Shown here: one piece after another, positions 8,701-17,500 of the stretch
How positions within the stretch are numbered: the first letter of the stretch is position 1
How the letters are laid out: every line of letters begins with the position of its first letter
From: Chlorogloeopsis sp038404745
GTDB lineage: Bacteria > Cyanobacteriota > Cyanobacteriia > Cyanobacteriales > Nostocaceae
DNA length: 64,000 bases
Direction: 5' to 3'
Assembly (NCBI RefSeq): GCF_038404745.2
Contig: NZ_JAYKTT020000002.1
Location: 238,491 to 302,490, forward strand
Translations under genes and position numbers: made by a program
The notes under the pieces: generated by a model
What the model saw: only the letters and a program-made list of their open reading frames with translations
What the model was told of the DNA's origin: nothing
The model's database searches: none

Positions 8701-10708
8701 CCAACGCGCCGAATCTCTGGCAGAACTCGATCGCGCCAAAACCCTCTTCTTCAGCAACGTTTCTCACGAGTTCCGCACACCGTTAACACTGTTGCTGGCT
8801 CCTTTGCAAGATGCATTAAGCGATCGCACTCATCCCCTAGCTCAGACGCAACGCGAACGGTTGGAACTTGCACATCGAAACGCAATTAGGCTGCTGAAGT
8901 TGGTGAATACCCTGCTCGACTTCTCCCGCATCGAAGCCGGACGCATAGAAGCAGTCTATGAACCGACCGATTTGGCAATGTTTACGACTGAGCTAGCAAG
9001 TGTATTTCGTTCTGCCATCGAACGGGCTGGGCTGCGGTTAGTAGTTGATTGCCCACCGATAGGGTTGCCTATATACGTAGACAGGGAAATGTGGGAGAAA
9101 ATAGTTCTTAACTTGCTCTCCAATGCCTTTAAGTTTACTCTGGAAGGCAAAATTACCGTTAGGCTGCTTAGAACTGATGACCATCATGTGACACTACAGA
9201 TAGAAGACACAGGCACAGGAATTGCACCTGAAGAACTGCCCCATCTGTTTGAGCGATTTTACCAAGTACGTGGCGTGCAGGCGCGGACTCATGAAGGATC
9301 GGGGATTGGTCTAGCGCTGGTGCATGAACTGATTCGACTGCATGGTGGTACCGTAGACGTAAGCAGCACCGTTGGACAGGGAACCTGCTTCACCGTCACT
9401 ATTCCTTCCGGCACGGATCACCTGCTAAACGAGCATATCCAAGCCACACGTACCCTAGCATCAACTGCATTAGGTACAGCATCTTATGTTCAGGAGGCAG
9501 AGCGCTGGTTGCCGGAAGAAGAGGAGGGGGTGAGGGGGGGACAAGGAGACAAGGGGAGAGAACATGAATCACGATTCCCCTTGTCCCCTAGTCACCTTGT
9601 CCCCGTGTCCTCTGACTCTGCCCGTGTCCTCATTGTCGATGACAACGCCGATATGCGCGATTACCTCAAGCGCATATTAAGCGAACACGTTACAGTAGAA
9701 GCCGTCGCTGATGGGGCAGCTGCACTGGCTGCTGTTCAAGAAACAATACCGGATCTGGTACTTTCTGATGTGATGATGCCACAGGTAGACGGCTTTGAGT
9801 TATTAAAAGCACTGCGTGCCGACGCGCGCACAAAAGAAGTGCCGATTATTCTACTTTCCGCTCGTGCTGGAGAAGAATCCGTAATTGAAGGACTCCAAGC
9901 TGGGGCTGACGATTACCTGATTAAACCCTTTTCTGCCACCGAACTTGTCACCCGTGTAAATGCTCATTTGCAGATGGCACACTTACGCTCAGAAGCACTC
10001 CACCAGGAAAAAATAATTAATCGTAGGAAGGATGAGTTTTTAGCAAAAGTTTCTCACGAACTAAATACCCCCTTAGTCGCCATTCTCGGTTGGACGCGAT
10101 TACTCCGTAGTAGTCCGCCCAATCCAGCCATGCTCGTGAAAGCCCTAGAGACGATCGAGCGTAATGCCACTCTGCAAGCCAAACTTATCCAAGATTTACT
10201 GGATATCTCGCGTATCATTGCAGGCAAAATCAATCTTAATCACCAGTCTGTGGATCTAAAATCTATAATAGAAACTGCGATCGCCACAGTGCGTCAATCA
10301 CTGGAAACAAAAAATATTTGTCTAGAGTATATAGTTGACCCTTTGTCAATCACAGTCCAAGGCGATCCAGAGCGCTTGCAGCAAATTGTCTTGAATTTAC
10401 TTACCAATGCCATTAAATTTACTCCTCAAGGAGGAAGAATCGAGGTGCATCTAGACACTATAGAGAATCAAGCCCAGATTACGGTAACTGACAATGGCAA
10501 AGGTATCAGTGCCGAATTTTTACCCTATGTTTTTGATATTTTTCGTCAGTCCGAATGCTCACACTCAAAAAACGGATTAGGGCTGGGACTTGCGATCGCT
10601 CGTCATTTGGTAGAACTCCACGATGGCACCATTATCGCCGAAAGCCCTGGAGTTGGAGGGGGTGCAACCTTTAGTGTCAAGCTGCCACTCGTTGGTATTA
10701 ATCTTTAA
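5723..10708 (+). CDS. Large hybrid histidine kinase (GAF-PAS-GAF-PAS-GAF-GAF-HisKA-HATPase-REC-HisKA-HATPase)
   Basis: This 1661-residue soluble sensor kinase has no obvious membrane segment. Rough domain positions are GAF 30-190 ('SPCGVCLDRGSP'), PAS 215-335, GAF 355-520, PAS 522-640, GAF 642-800, GAF 812-966, HisKA with phospho-accepting His near 1015 ('SHEFRTP'), HATPase 1116-1230, receiver 1302-1416 with Asp near 1350 ('VLSDVMMP'), a second HisKA 1436-1500 ('SHELNTP') and a second HATPase 1540-1655. Two kinase cores around one receiver suggest an internal relay. It shares the N-terminal GAF, the upstream DNA and the C-terminal layout with the kinase at 1065-4580, but its middle sensors differ. 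Parts of the GAF and PAS region are more GC-rich than the ends. Ligand and output are unknown. Confidence 0.9.
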   Translation: MQRPQRDTVTLKDIVITEDLSRRNPRSANLLKENQALHALARQLVNQPQTMLQNLVDIALDLCDAGTAGVSLIETSPTGEEVFRWNVLAGALARYVGGTNPRNFSPCGVCLDRGSPQLYSHPEGYFTYLQAANTPIVERLVLPLIADNHALGTIWIMSHDEQRHFDYEDVRIMTSLADFAAAALLLNQRQTQELLAKNAQLEAEAAERKRAEELARESEAYFRAMMENLPGGAVFVVDRNLRYLLAEGEALAIAGFQPEDFVGHTIFEVLPPELATYYESFYRRGLAGEPFEHEHEAHDRSFISRGTPLRLPNGEVYAVLAVSYDITDHKQAEAVIAAELRESEARLAADLAGMQRLYALYGTLATGLDLKTALNEILAVACEFTHTERGCVQLVSDDGTRLEMFTWRGYSDDSPFINYFRYEGFKEGCDRARVARQRFTIEETIGYPGLEGTEAGAAASAEGIRATQSTLIVNRSGESIGVLSTQFSQPHRPSDDELRLVDLLAWTAADFVERYRAHTALRESEEKYRSLFNSIDEGFCIIERVAGELIDFRYIQVNPAFAVQTGISNVVGKTIREAFPDAPEAGYEIYENVLKTGEPIRFEIDVPSLNRILEIYAFRTEGEHRLAVIFKDISDRKRHDANLVFLAEVSQDLARLTNIDETMNALGEKIGGYFDLSACVFAELSEMAEIAVINYTWQLSHMPSFIGTYRMQDFVTAEVLQLCRTGEAVVIRDVFDDPLTNGEQYAALNVGSFLSIPLVRDGEWRFLLVIYRTEPYDWRDDEIELTHELANRIWTRLERARAEEQLRRAAQMDAFRVKLPDALRSLSNAVEIQATVTRTTMNFFGTDRCYYCEIIDGDIIIRRDAAREDLPSVVGVYPLENSPIFKAMLDAGQPFAVEDVHTTDILCENLRQACFQLQIISFIIVPVIKQGEPVGILSINQTTPRNWTAFEVDLAEEIADRAWATIERTRAEAALREAELQRVREQYAREQERQRAESLAELDRAKTLFFSNVSHEFRTPLTLLLAPLQDALSDRTHPLAQTQRERLELAHRNAIRLLKLVNTLLDFSRIEAGRIEAVYEPTDLAMFTTELASVFRSAIERAGLRLVVDCPPIGLPIYVDREMWEKIVLNLLSNAFKFTLEGKITVRLLRTDDHHVTLQIEDTGTGIAPEELPHLFERFYQVRGVQARTHEGSGIGLALVHELIRLHGGTVDVSSTVGQGTCFTVTIPSGTDHLLNEHIQATRTLASTALGTASYVQEAERWLPEEEEGVRGGQGDKGREHESRFPLSPSHLVPVSSDSARVLIVDDNADMRDYLKRILSEHVTVEAVADGAAALAAVQETIPDLVLSDVMMPQVDGFELLKALRADARTKEVPIILLSARAGEESVIEGLQAGADDYLIKPFSATELVTRVNAHLQMAHLRSEALHQEKIINRRKDEFLAKVSHELNTPLVAILGWTRLLRSSPPNPAMLVKALETIERNATLQAKLIQDLLDISRIIAGKINLNHQSVDLKSIIETAIATVRQSLETKNICLEYIVDPLSITVQGDPERLQQIVLNLLTNAIKFTPQGGRIEVHLDTIENQAQITVTDNGKGISAEFLPYVFDIFRQSECSHSKNGLGLGLAIARHLVELHDGTIIAESPGVGGGATFSVKLPLVGINL
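9530..9606. repeat. Palindromic GGGGACA-type element in frame in the second kinase
   Basis: The left arm GGGGACAAGGAGACAAGGGG and the right arm CCCCTTGTCCCC plus CACCTTGTCCCCGTGTCC form an imperfect palindrome. It is translated as 'RGGQGDKGREHESRFPLSP' just before the receiver domain. The first kinase carries a related element at the same linker. Confidence 0.75.
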
Positions 10709-11122
10709 GAAAGATTTAATCAAAATAAATATCATTTAATCTCAAGAATAGGCCTTCACAAGAGTCTTGCATTTAAACATTTCACAAGACATTTTTAAAT
10801 AAAACCAACGCTGAAATAATCATCTAACATCTGGTGTGCATTATGAAAATCAACGATATATCAAAGACAATGTGTGCTGTAGAGACGCTTACAGCGCAGG
10901 TGTTTCTGGAGGGTAATTTTGCATCTGTATATATCATCTAATACGGTTAAGTTGGTGATGTAGATTTACTAGAAGATCCCCCCAACCCCCTTAAAAAGGG
11001 GGGGCAAAAAGCGGCTTATTTTTCACCTTTTTAAGAGGACTAAGGAGGATCTAACCTTAACTTAACGTTATCGACTTCTCATCCACATTAGGCTGACTTA
11101 AATAATTACCCCAGACTTTACC
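10709..11122. other. Intergenic region between the kinase and cheR-like gene
   Basis: No gene is supported in these 414 bases. The right part (10939-11072) is a MITE-like palindrome, described separately. The left part is AT-rich with no recognised motif. Confidence 0.6.
10939..11072. mobile_element. MITE-like palindrome (AATACGGTTAAGTT ends)
   Basis: The ends TAATACGGTTAAGTT and AACTTAACGTTAT are inverted repeats. Between them AGATCCCCCCAACCCCC and AGGACTAAGGAGGATCT form a long hairpin. A better preserved copy is at 22664-22815. No transposase is present, so it would have to be mobilised in trans. Confidence 0.7.
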
Positions 11123-12481
11123 ATGAGCACATCAGAGGTCAATCCAGAGTTTGAAGCTTTGTTGCATTACCTCAAGCAAAACTGTGGTTGTGATCTGACA
11201 GGTTACAAACCTGATTCTTTGATGCGTCGGTTCCAACGCCGGATGCAGCAGTTAGGAATAGAGAACTATACGAGCTATTTGCAATATCTACAGGCTGAAC
11301 CCCAAGAGTGTACTCCCCTACTTGACACCATTTTGATTAACTTCTCTGGGTTTTTTCGCGATCGCGATGCTTGGGAATATTTAGCCCATAAAATCATCCC
11401 CCAAATTATTACAAACAAGCAGCCGCAGGAACAAATCAGAGTTTGGAGTGCTGGTTGTGCTTCTGGAGAAGAAGTTTATACACTTGTAATGTTACTAGCT
11501 GAGATTTTAGGCATCGAGCAATATTTGCAACGAGTGCAAATGTTCGCCACGGATGTAGATAGAGATGCACTGAGGCGGGCGCGGCAAGGTATTTATAACG
11601 AGAACGAAGTAGCAAGCATTCCGAGCCAGCTACTATCTAAGTACTTTGAGCAAACCGAGCAGGGCTATGTTTTTTGCTCCCAACTGCGTCGCTCAATTAT
11701 ATTTGGTCGCCATAACTTGGCTGTTGATGCGCCCATGTCTAAAATCGACCTGCTCGTGTGCCGCAACGTGCTAATATATTTAAAGCGGGAGACTCAAGCA
11801 AGTATTTTTGTTCGTTTTCATTTTGCATTGAATAATCAGGGCCTTCTGTTTTTAGGCAACTCAGAAAGTTTAATCAATCAGAGGCAAATTTTTACCCCTG
11901 TCAGTATCAAGCGCCGTATTTTTGCTAAAGCTAAAGACCAAAAGCTCGGTTTAGATGAGCACTTACTGCTCCTACCCCAAACTCAAGACAAGAAAGCAAT
12001 TAACCCTCTAAATACTTACATTCGTATTTGGCAAGCAGCCTTTGAGACAAGTCCTTTAGCCCAGTTAGTAGTGGATAGAAGTGGCTCCCTACTGTTAGTG
12101 AATGAAAGGGCTTATGGCTTGTTTAGGTTACAAAACAATCATATTGGTGCGCCAGTGCGAGATTTGGAGATAGGACAAGTTATAAATTCATTGACTGTGA
12201 TGAGGCGGTTAAATCGCGATCACCACCCGTTTAGTCTCAAAAATATAGAGTGGGTAACTGACAATGCCACAACTCATCTAGACATTCACATCACACCAAT
12301 ATCAGATTCGAGTGGTAAGCTAATAGGCGCAAACCTCACTTTTATTGATGTCACACAATATATATATCTAAAGGACGAATTTGAAAGTTTAAATTCAACT
12401 CTTACAAGCTTAACTCAGGAACTACACATAACAAGAAAAGTATTAAATTCTACAACTCAAGAGCTAAGAAATATACACTAA
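11123..12481 (+). CDS. CheR-type protein methyltransferase with C-terminal PAS domain
   Basis: This 452-residue protein has an N-terminal CheR helical domain (residues 5-70, 'RRFQRRMQQLG'), a SAM-binding methyltransferase core (residues 75-265, 'VWSAGCASGEEVYT' at 107-120 and 'CRNVLIYL'), a PAS domain near 295-410 and a short coiled C-terminus ('LNSTLTSLTQEL'). By family it methylates glutamates of chemoreceptor-type proteins using SAM. It lacks the CheB methylesterase often fused to such proteins, and no chemoreceptor is nearby. It follows the hybrid kinases in the same direction, 414 bases away, and could work with them, but the sequence does not prove a link. Confidence 0.85.
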   Translation: MSTSEVNPEFEALLHYLKQNCGCDLTGYKPDSLMRRFQRRMQQLGIENYTSYLQYLQAEPQECTPLLDTILINFSGFFRDRDAWEYLAHKIIPQIITNKQPQEQIRVWSAGCASGEEVYTLVMLLAEILGIEQYLQRVQMFATDVDRDALRRARQGIYNENEVASIPSQLLSKYFEQTEQGYVFCSQLRRSIIFGRHNLAVDAPMSKIDLLVCRNVLIYLKRETQASIFVRFHFALNNQGLLFLGNSESLINQRQIFTPVSIKRRIFAKAKDQKLGLDEHLLLLPQTQDKKAINPLNTYIRIWQAAFETSPLAQLVVDRSGSLLLVNERAYGLFRLQNNHIGAPVRDLEIGQVINSLTVMRRLNRDHHPFSLKNIEWVTDNATTHLDIHITPISDSSGKLIGANLTFIDVTQYIYLKDEFESLNSTLTSLTQELHITRKVLNSTTQELRNIH

Positions 12482-12501
12482 ATTCAAAGCAGCCATCGTT
12501 T

Positions 12502-12509
12502 AGGAGGTG
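12502..12509 (+). promoter_or_regulatory. Strong ribosome binding site that decides the start of the small exported protein
   Basis: AGGAGGTG at 12502-12509 touches the ATG at 12511 but stands about seven bases before the ATG at 12517. The second ATG is therefore the better start. Confidence 0.7.
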
Positions 12510-12516
12510 GATGCAG

Positions 12517-12789
12517 ATGAAACTAACAACAGTATTCTTAATAACAGTTCTAGTTTTTATACCTGTTACTGCTTTAGCACAACAAACACAGCCAAGCGAT
12601 CGCCTATCAGTCACAAATAGGCAGAAATTAGAGCAAAACAGAAAAAAGCTTAATGCAGATATTAAGCGAATAGTAAAAGAAACGCAAGAATTAGAGCGCT
12701 TTAGTAGACCATATTTAGTCGAGTTTCAGAGGAGAAATGAGCAAATGCGACACCGCCCCGATGCAGTAATACGTTTGCGGGAAAATTAA
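12517..12789 (+). CDS. Small exported protein of unknown function
   Basis: The 90-residue product starts with a clear signal peptide: Lys, a hydrophobic stretch (TTVFLITVLVFIPVTALA) and an A-Q-Q cleavage region. The mature part is about 70 residues, charged and probably helical ('RQKLEQNRKKLNADIKRIV'). I do not recognise a family. It lies 35 bases after the CheR-like gene on the same strand and may be co-transcribed. Its end is 7 bases from the end of the convergent SAM-synthetase-like gene. Confidence 0.6.
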   Translation: MKLTTVFLITVLVFIPVTALAQQTQPSDRLSVTNRQKLEQNRKKLNADIKRIVKETQELERFSRPYLVEFQRRNEQMRHRPDAVIRLREN

Positions 12790-12796
12790 ACTATTT

Positions 12797-13999
12797 TCAC
12801 CCCAATAAAGCAGGAATCATATCCGTTTCTTCCCAAGGCACAATTCCTAAATCCAGTCTTCCCACGTGTCCGTAGACAGCCAATTTTCTGTAAAACCCAC
12901 CTTTGACAATTGTAGGCAGTAGTCTCAAATTAAACTTCTTGATAATTCCTGCAAGACGAAAATCAAAATGCTTTTCTAGGAGTTTTGTGATTTCTTCATC
13001 AGGAATTTTGCCCGTGCCAAAGGTTTCTACTTGAATGCTAACAGGTCTGGCAACTCCGATAGAATAGGTCAGTTGTACTTCACACTCTTCTGCCAAACCA
13101 GCCGCAACAACATTTTTAGCTGCATATCGGGCAGCATAAGCACCAACTCTATCTATCCGTGTCGGATCTTTACCGCTTAAAGCTGCGCCACTATGACGCG
13201 AATACCCCCCGTAAGTATCTATAGCATTTTTTCTACCAGTTAACCCCGAATGTACGGAAGGGCCACCAATTGAAAAAGGTTCGTCAAAATCAATTAAAAT
13301 TCTAGTCTTTTCATCGGGCTTACATTCATTATCTTTTAAGACATAATCGATGATAATCTCTTTAATCTCTTCTTGGAGTTTATTCACATTAACGAAGTTT
13401 GATTCTGACTGCTGATTGTGACTTGCCAGAATTGAAATACTGTGGATTCTATAAGGTTTGCGATCGCGGTACTCAATGCCAACTTGAGTTTTGCCATCTG
13501 GCCTTATATATGGCAGAATTTTCTCCTGGCGCACAGTAGTTAATCGCTTTGCTAGCTGATGTGCCAACCAAATTGGCAGTGGTATGAAAGCAGGAGTTTG
13601 ATTACAAGCAAAACCAAAGACTGTCACCTGATCTTTAACTGGAATTAACTCCATTTCATCGTCTGATAGCCTTTTGGCATCCCAATAACGATAGTCATGA
13701 GATAGCAATTCTTTAACGCTAGTAACAATACTACAAGTTTTGGCATTAAAGTCAGGTTCATCATAACCAACCTGTTTAATTACCTGTCTGGCTGTTTTTG
13801 TAAAATCTACAATTGCATCAGATTCAAATCTAGCAGCAATGAAAACAATCGCCGTAGCAACAGCACATTCTGCAATAACTCTAGAATAAGGATCTTTCAG
13901 GAGGAATTTATCTACAATTGCATCACTGATTTGGTCGCAAAGTTTATCCGGATGTCCTTCCGTGACAGACTCAGAGCTAAACATGAAATCTTTTTTCAT
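12797..13999 (-). CDS. Divergent S-adenosylmethionine synthetase paralogue
   Basis: This 400-residue protein has the MetK family layout. Conserved parts are 'TEGHPDK' (His16), the Glu of 'AECAV', 'PDGKTQV', 'HSGAALSGKDP' and 'DRVGAYAARYAAKNVVAAGLA'. It departs from standard MetK in two places: the 'QSPDI' loop is replaced by residues around 97-107 ('ELLSHDYRYWD'), and the 'GAGDQG' motif is reduced to 'VKDQV' at 121-125, keeping only Asp-Gln. In the standard enzyme these segments contact ATP and methionine. It is probably a second, specialised or altered-substrate paralogue, with the housekeeping metK elsewhere. No SAM riboswitch was recognised upstream. Confidence 0.8.
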   Translation of the reverse strand: MKKDFMFSSESVTEGHPDKLCDQISDAIVDKFLLKDPYSRVIAECAVATAIVFIAARFESDAIVDFTKTARQVIKQVGYDEPDFNAKTCSIVTSVKELLSHDYRYWDAKRLSDDEMELIPVKDQVTVFGFACNQTPAFIPLPIWLAHQLAKRLTTVRQEKILPYIRPDGKTQVGIEYRDRKPYRIHSISILASHNQQSESNFVNVNKLQEEIKEIIIDYVLKDNECKPDEKTRILIDFDEPFSIGGPSVHSGLTGRKNAIDTYGGYSRHSGAALSGKDPTRIDRVGAYAARYAAKNVVAAGLAEECEVQLTYSIGVARPVSIQVETFGTGKIPDEEITKLLEKHFDFRLAGIIKKFNLRLLPTIVKGGFYRKLAVYGHVGRLDLGIVPWEETDMIPALLG

Positions 14000-14487
14000 A
14001 TTTAATTTGTTCGGTTTGAATGTGAAATCAACGCTAATTTTGTTAGTATCAAAATCTCAGCAAAGTAAGCTTATTAGCTGTTTACTTTATTGTTGGTGTA
14101 ATTAGAAGTAGATAATCCTGGTGAAAGCTAAAATATAGCAAATCTATTTGATAGAAGAAAGGCAGAGGGCAGCTTTGCTGGAGGCAGAAGGAATAAATTA
14201 TATTTTTGGCCTCTTAATCAAGAGAGTTGGGGGAGAAAGTCTAGTAGGGTGTGTTACAGCTATGCAAGGATTTGAGAGTTTAAGAAAGTGACAGCCGTAA
14301 CGCACCACATGATAAAGGTTTACTTGATAAATCATCTCTCACAATCGGAGTTTGGGGATAAACCTGTTACAAAATTAAGGGTAATATGCGTATTTTCTAA
14401 ATTAAATATGATTTTTGACACGGAAGTTTTGAATTTTTTTAAACAGGATTTTATCTAACAATTTTATTTGATTTATGGAAAACTAAA
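14000..14487. other. Intergenic region with a palindromic repeat
   Basis: No gene is supported. A GGTGTGTTACAGCT / AGCCGTAACGCACC inverted repeat (14248-14261 and 14293-14306) belongs to a repeat type common in Nostocales genomes. The rest is AT-rich. Confidence 0.6.
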
Positions 14488-14516
14488 AACCCCGGCTTCT
14501 TCAAGAAGCCGGGGTT
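14488..14516 (-). terminator. Strong hairpin after the P-type ATPase gene
   Basis: AACCCCGGCTTCTT (14488-14501) and AAGAAGCCGGGGTT (14503-14516) are perfect 14-base arms around a one-base centre. It lies 17 bases past the stop of the minus-strand ATPase gene. Read from that gene, the hairpin is followed by TTTTTAG, which fits an intrinsic terminator. The same sequence type is also a dispersed repeat in cyanobacteria. Confidence 0.65.
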
Positions 14517-14533
14517 CTGGGATGATTTGAGAA

Positions 14534-17500
14534 TTAGACAGGGATTGCAACAGCAGTTTGTTGTTCTACTTCTTGCTGTTCTATCTGCAAAGTTTGACTC
14601 ACAGCAGCATCGTCGTTACTGCCAGGAAGTAAACGAGTGAAGTTGTGATTGTCTCCTTGCAAATACTTATTGGCTACTTCTTTTCTGCTTTCATTCACCA
14701 AGAATGGAAGTATGGCGCTACTACCAATTACCGCAGTATCAATGAAATTGATTGGTGCGATTTGCAGTAAGCCTTTCAGCCCCGGCATAGTTGCAGCTAG
14801 GATCTGGAGGATAAAGGAGCCACCCAGGGCAATATTCAAGTATTTGTTAGGCGGCAATTTCTCCTTACTGAATATGCTGTGTGTCTGCGAACGACAGCTG
14901 AGAGTATGCAGCAGTTGTGCCATTGTCAAACTCATGAAGCCAATGGTGCTTGCCTGCGCCCCAATACCATAACGTCTAATGCCGTACCAATAGGCTGCTA
15001 AAGCACTGACAGATAATGCCCCTGACTCGATGATGATTCTCTTAAAGTCAGAACTCTTGATAATCGGTTCATTCGGATCGCGGGGTGGCTGACTCAGTAC
15101 ATCTGGTTCCGGTGCTTCCATTGCTAAAGCCAGCGCTGGGAAGATATCTGTAATTAAGTTTAGCCACAACAGTTGTATAGCTGAGAGAGGATGCCCGATG
15201 CCAGCTGTTGTCGCCGCCAGCATCACCATGATTTCGCTAGTGTTGGTAGACAGCAGGAAGTGAACGGATTTTCTGATGTTGTTATAGATTGTCCGTCCGT
15301 GGCTGACGGCAATAATCATGGTTTCGAGGTTGTCATCTTCCAGCACTACGTCTGCAACTTCACGGGCAACATCTGTGCCGGTATGCCCCATCGCAATGCC
15401 AACATCAGCAGCTTTTAAGGCAGGGGCATCATTAATGCCATCGCCTGTCATTGCTACAACTTTGCCGCTACTTTGTAGGGCTTGGACGATTTGTAATTTG
15501 TTGGCAGGGCTAATCCGAGCAAAGACATGGACGCGATCGCACAGTCCTTTCATCACCTCTGGCTCAATGTTGTTGAGGTGGGTGGAATCAAGGATTTGTA
15601 GTTGCTCGCCTTTGCTCAAATTCAATTGTTTACCGATCGCATAGGCTGTCGGGCTTTGATCACCGGTAATCATTACCGTATTGATGCCAGCTTGATGGAA
15701 ACCTCCCATCAAGTCTTGCACGCCATTTCTGATCGGATCGATCATGCCGACTATTCCCAACCAGATCAAATCTTCCCTGGAGTGAATGTTTGCAGAGGAC
15801 GCAGAAATCTTTTCACTCTCCGCGTCACCGCGTCTTATTGTCTCCGTGTCATCATCTAGTTGGTAAGCAACTCCCAACACCCGCAGCGCTTTACCTGCCA
15901 TGTCTTCGTTTTGGTTTTCGATGGCGAGCCTGTCTGCTTCTGTGAGTGGGACTTTCTGCCCGTTCTTCATCTGAGCGCTACATAGACTCAACACTTCTGA
16001 CGGACTCCCTTTGACGGCAATGAGATTTTTTTGCTCGTCGGGGGTGAGGTGGAGTGTTGCCATGTAGTTGCGCTCTTGGGAGCGGTGAGCAATTTTCAGT
16101 CGCGGGTAATTTGCCCTGAGACTGGTGACATTCACCCCAGAAGTGATCGCTAAATCGATGAGTGCGTTCTCGGTTGCAGAACCTCTGACAACATACTCAT
16201 CGCTTTCTTGTTCTTTATCTACCTCACTTTCGTTGCACAGCACTAAGACATGAATCAGTTTTAAGAGCTGTTCGTGTTCATAAGGATTGATAGTCTCTTC
16301 TTCTAACAGCAATTTGTCATGAGATACCTCAATACATTTGCTGTCTGTACAAACCTCTACAACCTTCATGCGATTGGCAGTGATGGTTCCAGTTTTGTCC
16401 ATGCAGATAGTTTCGATGGAACCAAGAGTTTCGACGGCATCCAGGCGGCGAATGAGGACGTTATGCTTCCTCATGTTGGCAATACCGAGAGCAAGAGTAG
16501 TAGTGGCAACTGTAGGCAAGCCTTCAGGAACTGCTGCTACTGCCAAAGATATAGTTGACTTGAGCATTTGCAGTACACCGTTGCCGCGCAGTAATCCGAT
16601 GCCAAAGACAAAGGCGCAAATTGCTCCTGAAATTACTACCAGCTGGCTGCCAGCTTGATCTAGCTGTTTTTCCATCGGAGTTTCGGGCATGGTGGCTTCA
16701 CCCACCATCATTTGAATTTTGCCCATCTCCGTGTATTTGCCTGTTGCTACCACTGCGGCAATTCCTTGCCCACCAGTGACTAATGTTCCCATGTAAACCA
16801 TGTTTTTGCGATCGCCCAAGGGAACATGCTCGCCACGCAGGATTGCAGCACTCTTAGTTACAGGCATACTCTCACCCGTGAGTGCCGACTCATCTACACT
16901 GAGGCGATGTGCCTCTATTAGTCTGGCGTCTGCTGGTACATAGCTGCCGGGTTTGAGGATGAGAATATCTCCGATTGCAATTTCTGGGGCGCTGATTTCT
17001 TGAATGCTGCCATCTCTGATTACATATGCCGTTGGGTTAACCAGATTCTTCAACGAGCGAATAATCTTCTCGGAATTACTTTCTGTGGCATAACCAATGG
17101 CGGCATTTATAACCACAACTCCCATAATCACTAGAGCATCAACCAAGCCACCAGTAGCAACTGAAACTCCAGCAGCTACAGCCAAAAGTCCTACGGGCAA
17201 AGACTTAAATTGATCAACAAACATACTTAGCCCGGAACGAGGAACTGCTTCCGGTAAAGTATTCGTCCCGTATTTTTTCAGCTTCTCTTTGGCTGATTGA
17301 CTAGATAAACCTGATACCTTACAGGTTTTTAACTCAGTAATAACTTCGTCAGATTCTTTTAGATGCCAAGATGCAAGTTCTTGCGCATGGACATCAATAG
17401 TTGTAGTTATTTTCTCTCGGCAAGTAATCGCTTTACTGGTATTTTTTGCTTTTTTTTGCGGTCTTTTTTCTTTTTTTGTTGCTCTTGTGACTATAGAGTT

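Noticed and set aside
12797..13999. SAM riboswitch upstream of the SAM-synthetase-like gene
   Set aside because: The 14000-14250 stretch shows no recognisable riboswitch helices or conserved core.
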